NCBI GenBank assembly: GCA_009786175.1
Contig: WQTQ01000229.1
Coordinates: 1 to 38,921 of the forward strand
Length of the DNA: 38,921 nucleotides
Origin: Bacillota bacterium
GTDB lineage: Bacteria; Bacillota_A; Clostridia; Lachnospirales; WQUN01
Direction of reading: 5' to 3'
A model generated the notes under the pieces. That model was not told where the DNA came from, did not search any database, and saw only the letters and a program-made list of their open reading frames with translations. This document shows, piece after piece, positions 23,419-32,009 of this stretch; the stretch's first letter is position 1; every line of letters starts with the position of its first letter. The position numbers were made by a program, and so were the translations under genes.

Positions 23419-26400
23419 TTACTCGGGGTTAACTAACGTCACTTCAACCGCTTGCCCGTTCAGCGTTACCGTAAGATAAATCCGCTGCCAAGGGGTACGG
23501 GTATTAACATCGATAAAATTGACATAACCCTGGTTAGTCCAAGGCTGATTGACACGTACCAAGTCCATGGCATAGTCACCGGTTGGGAAGGCTGCGGTTA
23601 CGGTCAAGTCTTGATAGGGAACAAGGGTATTTACACCGTCAAGCTGTATCCACATACGGATTAAACCTGCCGCCGCAAGTGACGCGTTGGGCCTGCTTGG
23701 GCTGCCGCCCGGGCCATTGTTGAATATATCCAAGGTCAGTACCGGCATAATATCTTCGAAAACAGCGCGGGCAACAACAGAATTGTTAGGCATTGCAATA
23801 AAGGCGTTACTGTCATACCTGTCAAAACCGGGCCAGAAATCTGCGCCTTCAAGTTCCCAATAGCTGAAACGCATACCCTGCGGGATATTTGCACGCAGAG
23901 GAACTCTTGCGCCGTATACAAATTTTCTGCCTTCGGTCAGGTCGTAAATTATTGTGCCGCCATATACAACCAGGGGATTGCCAACCGGTGTCCACTCGTT
24001 GCCGGACGCGGCTATCATACTGAACAGATTAATATAGTCGCCGTACTGGTTGTTCATAAACGCGAACTGGTTTACATGGCTCCAGCCTTCGTCCATCCAG
24101 CGTTGCGGCCCGTAAATAGATGCCAAAACCGTCATTGGCCCCCAGAAAGCATTCCAAGAATTAGCACCCCATGGATGTGATAAGTTTGGTGTACCGTCTA
24201 GCCAGCGGCCTATTACACCGTCTACCAAAACATTAGTGCCGCCGCCGGGGATGTCGCCAAATATGCGGAACCTGCCATCTGTTTCATTGTAAACAAATGT
24301 GTTGTACGCATAGGTTGTAAGATGCTCTACAGGAGTTGTGCCGGAGAACATGATGTCTACACCCAAACGCCATGGCACACGGCAAGCGTTCCAGTGTCTT
24401 GCGCCGTCGCTTGTACTTTCGTGGAATTGCTGGCCCGGAGTATATCTGCCGCCTTGTACCGGGATAATCCAAGTGTTGTTAACGTTATCCCACCGTATAA
24501 AGTCGTTGACTACGCCTGTCGGCGTCTCAAGGCCTACATAGGTGGTTATAAATTCTAATGCACCGTAAGTTACGTCAATAACACGCTGCCAGTCATTTTC
24601 CGGGTTAACCGCTTTGTAGGCTTTTAAATGCTGCATAATAAAGTCGGATGCGCGTGATAACCTTACGTTTGCTTGCTGGTTGCCGCCCACCCAGTTTCCT
24701 ATTGTTAAGTGGTAGTTACCGCCGCCGTCTCTGTTTGGCGGCGCGGCATTGGCGGGGCCAACATGGCTTTGTGTGCGGTGTACGTTCATCAGCCAAATAT
24801 CATTAACCATTCTGTTTGCCCATTCGGCATAACCGTAAACCGCTGTGTATGGGGTAACAGGGCACCATACGGGTACATCACCCCACTGCTCTGCGGCAAG
24901 GATAAGCGCGTACGCTATATCCATGCAGCCGTCGGTAGCATTGGAAGGGCCGCTTTCCCGCCTAAACCCGCCGATATTGGCATCGTAGTGAATTGACCAT
25001 GCCATTAGATAACTGGCCCTAAAGTTGGCAGGAATATTGCCGCGGTAAGCGTTATTGTTGATATTTGCATTTGCCGCCGTAGAGCGGTGGCCATACACAA
25101 TATGCTGCGGGTGTGTGGGCCAATGCCTTACAGAGCGGAACATTCCGTCAAAGAACAGCCTTGCGTTTACACGTTCTATGCCAAAATGCTCTTGCAACTG
25201 AACAGGCAGCGAGTCGAACATTATTTGCCTGATAGTTGTGGTTCTGCCATTAAATTCGAAAGGAATATCTTCCGAACCTGCCATTTGTACAAGCATCATC
25301 ATGCCGTAACCCATAGATTCCGACACCGTAACCCTGCGTGATGTTGCCGTACTGGCACTGCCGCCTGTTCCGTGGTCCAGGAACATCAGCATACGGAAGA
25401 TTTCCGGCGTGTGAAGTGTAGCCGGGTCTACAATAAACTGGCCATGTACCGTTGTAAGGAATTCTTCTGCAGGGTGGCCCGTTATGGCACCGGCCCATGG
25501 GCGTCCTTCTACAATAGTAGCAAACGCGCGAAGAACATCCTCATTCATTTGCTCTTGTGTAAACCCTGTAGGCCTGAATAGTTCCACAACCCTGCCGGTG
25601 TCAAGCCCCGCCTGCGGAAACGGTCTGCTTTCCGTTGCCTGCGGCAATATAGGGTGTTGAATTACTGCTACTGTAAAGTACAGCGTATGCACGTCGTAAG
25701 TTATTGTAAGAACAAGTTCCGGGTTTGCTTCACGGTTGTAAAAGCCGGTAACCATATCTGTAGTTACAGGCACACGTCTGTAAGTGCCGTCGCTGTAAGT
25801 CACAACAACGTATAACCCGGTTACATCAAGGGCATCGCCAACAAAGTAAGTTGTCCTTGCACCGTCATATTCCAATACAACAGATTCAACAACCGGGGTT
25901 GTCCGTAAAGTAGCCAAAAATTCTTCTACTATCCTGTCAATCAGCCATTGCTCTACAAGCGGGCTGTCAACGATAACCCGCAGGTTTGCAAGAGCTCTTG
26001 TGTATGCGGCAAAATCATCAACGTCCTCCGCTGTTAAATCGCCATAATTTTCGGCCAGGTAGTACAACTGAGTTCTGTCGGTGTCCGGCAACGGACGGGG
26101 GCCGTTCCATACGGTTACGTAATCCACATACATATGGTGAGTTTCACCGCTGTAGAAAAGCGGCGAATTTAACACGGCGTTGGGGCCTCCGCCCCCGGGA
26201 AGGGCCCAAAGTGCAGATTCCATTGATAATTTCATGTAATTGGGGTTCCTGTTTACGGCTAAACCCACTTGCGGCGGCAATTCGGACAGTCTGCCCACTT
26301 CAATGCCGTTAACAAAGAAGATATAGTCATCCGGCGACCACTCTACGGCAAATGTGTGGAACGCGCCGTCATAAATACTAACATCGGCGATGTGCCTGGA

Positions 26401-29400
26401 ATCGCGCCATCTGGATGTACCCGGATGGTTGTATCCTCTTGCTGCCGAAGCTGTGCTGGACCACCACAATGCCCAGTTAAAGCGGCAGTTATTGTGGCCG
26501 TTAATCGACTCTACAATGTCAATTTCCTGGCCCCTTACAGAGTATGTGCCGGTGTAGGCAAAATATCTGCTCATTAGCCAGAACGCACCCCACGCACCGT
26601 GTACGGCAGTTGGGTCCGGGAAGCTGATACGGGCTTCGTAGAAGCCAAAGGCATTTTCCCAATACACTGCTTCCCAGTCTTGTGACATTGTGCGTACGCC
26701 GCCGGCTCTCATTGTGTTGCGCCTTGCACGGGCATGTTGGTTCGCATTCCACCAGCCTGCGTTTTGCTGCCATTCCGGTGCGCGTGTCTCAAAACCGTCC
26801 GGGGATATTTCTATGCCAAGTACAAGCAAGTCTCTTTCTTCATCTATCCAAGCCATGGCCGGGTCCCAATAAGACATGTCTTGACGCCACAAGTAAGGTG
26901 TCGCTCTTGCAAAACCGGAAGCAGGAGTGCCGTCGCTGTATTCACGGTGTGCGGTTATCATACCGGGCCTGTTTGGGTCTGTGTCTATCGGGTTAGAAAA
27001 ATCATCGTGGAAAATAACGCCTGCAACTTCAATTTCAGGGCCTGTCGCCTCGAATGTGATAAAAATGTGCAGGTTGTCGCCCCTGTGCTCGCTGGTAATG
27101 TTTGTTACCCGCTCTGTGGGCAGCCCCACTATATCTTCGTGGGTAATATTGTTTGCCGCAAAACTTGGGGGCATACTTGCAGGGATATTTTGCCACCATC
27201 TCATATCTTCGATGTCAATGGGAAGGCCTAACTCTAACGGAGTCCAGTATACGCCGTGCCATTCCGGGTTTGGCTCTAAAATCCATTCCAGGGTATACAC
27301 CGTATCAGGCAAGAAGTAACGCTCTATCGGCGGATACCAAACTAAAGTGTGGTCGTAGCCGTAGTTGTGGCCGGGAAGCGGTGTGCCGCCGATTGCGCGG
27401 GCATTACCCTGCGTAAGTGCCCATCTGTACAAGCTTGCAGGGAAATGTCCTGCTACCGGGCTTGGGATTGGCCTTACTCTGAACTCATGTAAAGGAGCAG
27501 GCTGATACAGTGCGTTTACAAGCAGCACATGAACTGTTTGGCCATATGCGGTAATGTAGAGGTTAATATACTGCCATGAACCACCATCCTTGTTAACATC
27601 CAACAGATTGAAATAATCCAGCCAGCCTGTACCTGCTTGCCATACACGGCCTACTCTAATAAATTCCTCTGCACAATTACCGTCTTGGTCGGTGGCCACA
27701 ATTGTATCTGCCGCCGCTAGGTATACGGGAGCGTTTACACCGTCAAGCTGTGTCCACATACGTATTATACCTGCGGCTGCAAGGCCTTCATTTGGCCTGC
27801 TTGGGCTGCCGCCCGGGCCATTGTTAAAAATATCAAAACTTAATTCCGGGCCTGTTTCAAGTAAATTAACATTTGGCCTTGGCCCGTTCCATACGGCTAC
27901 ATAGTCGATGATCATTTCGCCGTAAAGGTCACGTGGGAAGTTGAAGTTACTGCCCACCGCGTTTAACGCCCATAAAGCAGTTTCTACGGAAAGTTTTATA
28001 TAACTTGGGTTTTCTGTTACCTGGTGCGCCCTTGCGCGGTTTCCGGCGGCACCGGTCATTTGACGCATCCTGCAAAGGCTGGCAAATTCATAGCCATTTA
28101 CAAAAAACCTGTAATTTGTAGGCGACCATTCCACAGAAAAAGTATGGTAATTGCCGTCGTAGATGTTTTGCCAATTACCGGCCAACGGGCCGGGAGCAAC
28201 GCTGGTAACAGCCTGAGAAACACTTTGTACACTTCCGCCTTCTACATATCCGCCCCAGTGGATGGCAGCGTTAAAGCGTTGGTTTTGATGGTTGTTGATA
28301 GACTCGAAAACATCTATTTCTGTTCCGGACCTGCCGGTACTGCCAGGCCTTGCGGCTTCAAAAGTCAAGTTGCGGTTCATAAGCCAGAATGCACCCCATG
28401 TACCTTGCTTGTTGTGCTGATACTCAACAGGGAACCTGATACGGGCTTCGTAGTAACCAAAAGCATGTTCAAATGTTGCTTCAAGCCAGCAAGAGGTTAA
28501 AGTACGCACAGCCCCGGCCCGAACAAAATTGTTAGAAGCGCGCGTCATTTGGGCAGGTGTAAGAGGCGGCCAGTAGTTCCACCACCCAGGCATATGCTCG
28601 AAGAACATTTCAGGAGGTGCCAGTTCATAAGCCAGTACCATTTGGTTATTCCTGATAAAGGACATTTCATCTGTCCAGATAGACATATTTTGACGGAACA
28701 AGTTATTTGGGGCCCTGTCGAAATATCCTGTAAGGCCGAATTCATTTTCCGGACCGGAGAAATTTTCAAATAACAGAAGACGTGCTTCTTCTAATTCGGG
28801 GCCGGTAGGCGCGAAAGTAACGGAAACATGAAAATTGTCCCCGACAAACCACGCGTTACTGTCTACAACGCCTTCTGTCGGCAGCCCAACCACTTGGTCA
28901 AGTGTGGCACCAATTACATAAAAGCTGGCGGGCACGTCGTCGCCAAATACTGCCGCCCACATATTTGGGGTTGGGAAACGGTCATGCCAATCCGGTACCC
29001 AAACTGCCGTTGCGGGTTCCATAATAATTGTCACCGTATAGCTTGTGTCAGGTAAAAAGTAGCGGGTTATCGTCGGATACCATTCTAGTGTCAAGTAGTA
29101 ACCAAAGCTGTGTTCAACAATAGCCGGATCTGTTCCGCCGGGGCGCATAGCCCACCTGTACAAGCTGGTTGGGAAATGGCCCGCCACCGGTGCAGCAATA
29201 GGTCTTACGCCAAATTCAAGGTGCGCAAACGGATTCTCTCCTCTGAAAACAGCCGTAAATGTTGTGTTTTCCCGCAAATCAAAACCTACCGGATCAACTG
29301 TGCCGTCTACACCTGCAACTGTCCAGCCTATAAAACTGTAGCCCGGCAATGCTTCCGGATACGGGACGCTATTGGCCGGAATCACCCAGCCGTCACGTAC

Positions 29401-31779
29401 ACGGACAGGGTTGCTCCATGGGGTTAACGGTATTTCAACGCCGCCGTTACCGGCTGCAAAGGTTGCATAGTGGAACAGTATGTTGAACCTTGCCGTAAAC
29501 GCCAAGTCCTCTTGCACGTTTCCATGCACTGCAGGATCGTGCGGATACCAGCCCGCGAAGTAGAAACCGCGTCTTGCTTCCGCAGTCGGAATTGCTTCCG
29601 CAGGAATTGGCCTGCCATGGGGTACTTCCACGGTTGTTGTAACAGGCGCATATACGCCCACCGCTCCGTTTCCTACGGTAAATGTTACTGTCCGGTTGGG
29701 AACAGGTTCAAACAAATCAACATTCGGTCTTGGCCCATTCCATACGGCAACGTAGTCCACAAGCATTTCGCCGCCATGTGTAGCAATCCATTCCCGTAAT
29801 ACAGGGTCAAAAACAGCCAGCCCCGGGGAATTTGGGTTGCCGTCTTCATCCCTCGACCATGAGCCTATACCTGCCCAGCATGCAGCTTCAACAGACAGTT
29901 TTAGATAGTTTGGGTTCTGTGATATGTCACCTACGCCAACAATGCCGGTTTCCCCGGTTTGTATAACCCTATGTGCAGAATCCCGGTTGTATCTGGCAAA
30001 CTCAACACCGTTTACAAAGTAGATATATTCGTTGGGGTTCCATTCAAGCGAAAAGATATGGAATTCGCCGTCAAACACGTTAAAACCTAAATCAAATTTG
30101 TTTTGCGCGCCGTACCAGCTATAGTTTTGGTTAGATGTACGCCTAAAATGTAAAGCAGCGTACACTTCGCTGTTAAACGGATAGTGGAACGATTCGATAA
30201 TATCTATTTCTGTACCCCTTCTGGCACTTTCTTGGGGATTGGCACCTACAACCCAGTTAGGGGTCATAAGCCAAAATGCACCCCACATATTATTAACAGC
30301 CGGAAACTTAATGCGTGCCTCGTAGTATCCAAAGGCATTTTCAAAATGAATATTACCCCCTGTTGCGCTTTGGGTGCGTACTCCGCCCGCTCTTATAAAG
30401 TTATCCCTTTGGTGCTGGGTTCTGTTGGCAGGTGCAAGTTCGGTGTCTCTTTCAAAACTTAGCACAAGTAATGTGTCGTCGCCACGGGTTTCGATATTTG
30501 ACATTTCGTTGCGCCATGCAGACATATCTTGACGCCACCATTGCGGCGCACGGGAAAAATATGTGCTTATGTTGCCTATTCCGGGGCCGCCGGTAAAGTC
30601 GTCAAATAATATAAGTTCCGCGTCTTGAATTACGGACCCGGTGGCTTCATACTCAACGGTAATTCTAAGGCTGCCATTATCTCCGAACTCGGAAGTAATA
30701 TTTCTGACACCTTCGGTAGGAAGTCCGTCAAAGTTTAAATGAGTTATGTTATGGGCTTCAAAACTGCGGGCGAAAGTTGCACCAAAATTATTGCCCCAAC
30801 GATTGTTTGGTTCCAACACAATTGTTACAGTGTATTCAGTGTCGGGAAGGAAAGTATAGTCTACGTGCGGATACCAGATAAGGGTTTGGTCAAAACCATT
30901 ATTGTGAGCATTTCCGGCACCGTTATTTCTAAACGGGAACCGGTACAAGCTGGTGTTGAAATGACCTGCCACCGGTGTCCGTATGGTTCTGACCTCGCCA
31001 AATATACCATCCCATGGCTGTGGCCCCGGTCCGGGATCTATTTCGCCGCCTACGGCAACCAGCGATACTTCACGTATAAAAATATCGTGTACTTGCTCGC
31101 CTATAAAACCGGTACGGCCGCCAAATAAAAACCTGACAGTACCGCTTTCGGTTGTTTGAAGTACCGGTATGGCAGGAGTAAAAGTTTGCCATTCTTCGGT
31201 TAAGTTAATTGTAGGCCGCAGCCACCATGGGGCGCGGTTTATCATTTCTACAACGACAGGACGCGGCTGACTGGATCTTGCGGTAATTCTTAGTTCATAC
31301 TCTACACCGGCATGCAAGATAATATCTTGACTAAGCTGGATTTCCCATTCCTGGTTACCTACATTAATAATATTAAGTCTTTGTGAACCGGCGTCCGGGC
31401 CTTCGGTTATAAGTGCAGCCGCGCCAACAACACCCCCTGCAAAACCTTGCCAACTCCATCCGTTACCCGATTCGGTAACCAACCTTGAAAAATCGCCGTT
31501 GGCAAGCAAATTTTGCCCCTGGTTTGCCGGGTTTGCCTGATTTCCTGCTGCAGGCTGATAGGCGTAATACTCGTAAACGTAGTATTCACCGCCTTCTTCC
31601 GGTTCGGCTGCATAAGTGGGGTGGTCATACCCTTCATCGGACGGAATCTGATAAAAGTACTCATAGCCATCATCTGTGGCTGCTTCCGCATGAAGCGAAA
31701 TTGGCGGCACAGTACCCAATACCAGGGCAAATGCCAAAAATAATACCATTAACTTCGCACTGCGCTTGCATTTTTGCAT
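23419..31779 (-). CDS. Giant secreted glucanase with three GH16 domains and one GH8 domain
   Basis: The protein has 2786 residues. A signal peptide (about 1-33) is followed by a CBM4/9-like module (about 60-245). Three [X module + GH16] units follow, with GH16 catalytic residues E524/D526/E529, E1154/D1156/E1159 and E1752/D1754/E1757, all in the EID(I/V)xE signature. Two Listeria-Bacteroides-type repeats (about 693-848) separate units 1 and 2, and a Y module (about 1315-1422) separates units 2 and 3. A helical segment and a bacterial Ig-like domain (about 1961-2041) lead to GH8 (about 2060-2640; E2154 in VSESMGYG, and D2283 and D2287 in DGCMDIAYA), then a second Y module at the C-terminus. 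GH16 cuts beta-1,3 or mixed-linkage glucans; GH8 cuts beta-1,4 glucans, lichenan, xylan or chitosan. Lichenan or laminarin breakdown is the likely task. No dockerin, SLH or sortase signal was seen. AAGGAGG precedes the ATG. Confidence 0.94.
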   Translation of the reverse strand: MQKCKRSAKLMVLFLAFALVLGTVPPISLHAEAATDDGYEYFYQIPSDEGYDHPTYAAEPEEGGEYYVYEYYAYQPAAGNQANPANQGQNLLANGDFSRLVTESGNGWSWQGFAGGVVGAAALITEGPDAGSQRLNIINVGNQEWEIQLSQDIILHAGVEYELRITARSSQPRPVVVEMINRAPWWLRPTINLTEEWQTFTPAIPVLQTTESGTVRFLFGGRTGFIGEQVHDIFIREVSLVAVGGEIDPGPGPQPWDGIFGEVRTIRTPVAGHFNTSLYRFPFRNNGAGNAHNNGFDQTLIWYPHVDYTFLPDTEYTVTIVLEPNNRWGNNFGATFARSFEAHNITHLNFDGLPTEGVRNITSEFGDNGSLRITVEYEATGSVIQDAELILFDDFTGGPGIGNISTYFSRAPQWWRQDMSAWRNEMSNIETRGDDTLLVLSFERDTELAPANRTQHQRDNFIRAGGVRTQSATGGNIHFENAFGYYEARIKFPAVNNMWGAFWLMTPNWVVGANPQESARRGTEIDIIESFHYPFNSEVYAALHFRRTSNQNYSWYGAQNKFDLGFNVFDGEFHIFSLEWNPNEYIYFVNGVEFARYNRDSAHRVIQTGETGIVGVGDISQNPNYLKLSVEAACWAGIGSWSRDEDGNPNSPGLAVFDPVLREWIATHGGEMLVDYVAVWNGPRPNVDLFEPVPNRTVTFTVGNGAVGVYAPVTTTVEVPHGRPIPAEAIPTAEARRGFYFAGWYPHDPAVHGNVQEDLAFTARFNILFHYATFAAGNGGVEIPLTPWSNPVRVRDGWVIPANSVPYPEALPGYSFIGWTVAGVDGTVDPVGFDLRENTTFTAVFRGENPFAHLEFGVRPIAAPVAGHFPTSLYRWAMRPGGTDPAIVEHSFGYYLTLEWYPTITRYFLPDTSYTVTIIMEPATAVWVPDWHDRFPTPNMWAAVFGDDVPASFYVIGATLDQVVGLPTEGVVDSNAWFVGDNFHVSVTFAPTGPELEEARLLLFENFSGPENEFGLTGYFDRAPNNLFRQNMSIWTDEMSFIRNNQMVLAYELAPPEMFFEHMPGWWNYWPPLTPAQMTRASNNFVRAGAVRTLTSCWLEATFEHAFGYYEARIRFPVEYQHNKQGTWGAFWLMNRNLTFEAARPGSTGRSGTEIDVFESINNHQNQRFNAAIHWGGYVEGGSVQSVSQAVTSVAPGPLAGNWQNIYDGNYHTFSVEWSPTNYRFFVNGYEFASLCRMRQMTGAAGNRARAHQVTENPSYIKLSVETALWALNAVGSNFNFPRDLYGEMIIDYVAVWNGPRPNVNLLETGPELSFDIFNNGPGGSPSRPNEGLAAAGIIRMWTQLDGVNAPVYLAAADTIVATDQDGNCAEEFIRVGRVWQAGTGWLDYFNLLDVNKDGGSWQYINLYITAYGQTVHVLLVNALYQPAPLHEFRVRPIPSPVAGHFPASLYRWALTQGNARAIGGTPLPGHNYGYDHTLVWYPPIERYFLPDTVYTLEWILEPNPEWHGVYWTPLELGLPIDIEDMRWWQNIPASMPPSFAANNITHEDIVGLPTERVTNITSEHRGDNLHIFITFEATGPEIEVAGVIFHDDFSNPIDTDPNRPGMITAHREYSDGTPASGFARATPYLWRQDMSYWDPAMAWIDEERDLLVLGIEISPDGFETRAPEWQQNAGWWNANQHARARRNTMRAGGVRTMSQDWEAVYWENAFGFYEARISFPDPTAVHGAWGAFWLMSRYFAYTGTYSVRGQEIDIVESINGHNNCRFNWALWWSSTASAARGYNHPGTSRWRDSRHIADVSIYDGAFHTFAVEWSPDDYIFFVNGIEVGRLSELPPQVGLAVNRNPNYMKLSMESALWALPGGGGPNAVLNSPLFYSGETHHMYVDYVTVWNGPRPLPDTDRTQLYYLAENYGDLTAEDVDDFAAYTRALANLRVIVDSPLVEQWLIDRIVEEFLATLRTTPVVESVVLEYDGARTTYFVGDALDVTGLYVVVTYSDGTYRRVPVTTDMVTGFYNREANPELVLTITYDVHTLYFTVAVIQHPILPQATESRPFPQAGLDTGRVVELFRPTGFTQEQMNEDVLRAFATIVEGRPWAGAITGHPAEEFLTTVHGQFIVDPATLHTPEIFRMLMFLDHGTGGSASTATSRRVTVSESMGYGMMMLVQMAGSEDIPFEFNGRTTTIRQIMFDSLPVQLQEHFGIERVNARLFFDGMFRSVRHWPTHPQHIVYGHRSTAANANINNNAYRGNIPANFRASYLMAWSIHYDANIGGFRRESGPSNATDGCMDIAYALILAAEQWGDVPVWCPVTPYTAVYGYAEWANRMVNDIWLMNVHRTQSHVGPANAAPPNRDGGGNYHLTIGNWVGGNQQANVRLSRASDFIMQHLKAYKAVNPENDWQRVIDVTYGALEFITTYVGLETPTGVVNDFIRWDNVNNTWIIPVQGGRYTPGQQFHESTSDGARHWNACRVPWRLGVDIMFSGTTPVEHLTTYAYNTFVYNETDGRFRIFGDIPGGGTNVLVDGVIGRWLDGTPNLSHPWGANSWNAFWGPMTVLASIYGPQRWMDEGWSHVNQFAFMNNQYGDYINLFSMIAASGNEWTPVGNPLVVYGGTIIYDLTEGRKFVYGARVPLRANIPQGMRFSYWELEGADFWPGFDRYDSNAFIAMPNNSVVARAVFEDIMPVLTLDIFNNGPGGSPSRPNASLAAAGLIRMWIQLDGVNTLVPYQDLTVTAAFPTGDYAMDLVRVNQPWTNQGYVNFIDVNTRTPWQRIYLTVTLNGQAVEVTLVNPE
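23422..23733 (-). repeat. Y module, copy 2 (C-terminal)
   Basis: The last 104 residues of the giant glucanase open with LDIFNNGPGGSPSRPN and close with GQAVEVTLVNPE. The layout matches copy 1. Its terminal position would suit substrate binding or attachment, but nothing in the sequence proves either. Confidence 0.75.
27025..27486 (-). repeat. X module, copy 3, N-terminal to GH16 domain 3
   Basis: It runs from EFRVRPIPSPVAGHFPASLYR through FLPDTVYTLEWILEPN and GLPTERV to HIFITFEATGPEI. It follows Y module copy 1 directly. Boundaries are approximate. Confidence 0.7.
27514..27837 (-). repeat. Y module, copy 1 (internal)
   Basis: A module of about 108 residues opens with FDIFNNGPGGSPSRPN, continues through AAAGIIRMWTQLDGVN and ends in strands with GQTVHVLLVN. 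A 32-nt stretch (27794-27825) is identical to 23690-23721 in copy 2, pointing to recent duplication or gene conversion. I recognise no family. Confidence 0.75.
28793..29217 (-). repeat. X module, copy 2, N-terminal to GH16 domain 2
   Basis: It runs from EFGVRPIAAPVAGHFPTSLYR through FLPDTSYTVTIIMEP and GLPTEGV to HVSVTFAPTGPE, with a longer middle part than copy 1. Boundaries are approximate. Confidence 0.7.
30630..30996 (-). repeat. X module, copy 1, N-terminal to GH16 domain 1
   Basis: A module of about 120 residues runs from EVRTIRTPVAGHF through FLPDTEYTVTI and GLPTEGV to a final beta strand (LRITVEYEATG). The same order of motifs occurs before each GH16 domain of this protein. Boundaries are approximate. 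Confidence 0.7.
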
Positions 31780-31887
31780 CTTGCTTCCTCCTTAGTTTTG
31801 TGTTGCGATTACAACTATGGGGGGCTTTTTCATCCCGGTTTTAACCGTCAACACCAACAAAAATTATGGGATTGCTTGCACAAACAT

Positions 31888-31916
31888 TGTATATCATGCG
31901 TAAATATTCTTGTCAA
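31888..31916 (-). promoter_or_regulatory. Sigma-A promoter of the giant glucanase gene
   Basis: On the minus strand a consensus TTGACA (31916-31911), a 17-bp spacer and TATACA (31893-31888, within TATACAAT) give a leader of about 100 nt. The leader has a short hairpin (CGGTT paired with AACCG) and a run of C residues before AAGGAGG. The GH26 gene may be read from the same promoter. Confidence 0.8.
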
Positions 31917-31950
31917 CAATAAAATTTTCTGTAACTATATGCTTTATGTA

Positions 31951-31982
31951 CAAAAAAAATAAGGACAGGAACAATCCCATCC
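31951..31982 (-). terminator. Intrinsic terminator after ftsH
   Basis: On the minus strand GGATGGGA pairs with TTCCTGTCC (two G-T pairs), followed by TTATTTTTTTT. It ends about 30 nt beyond the ftsH stop codon and separates ftsH from the promoter of the giant glucanase. Confidence 0.75.
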
Positions 31983-32009
31983 GTATTTAAAGTTTCGTGT
32001 GTATTTCGC

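Noticed and set aside
26734..27231. 165-codon and similar plus-strand frames inside the giant glucanase
   Set aside because: They are antisense to conserved GH16 and X-module codons and are expected by chance in 8 kb of GC-rich third positions.
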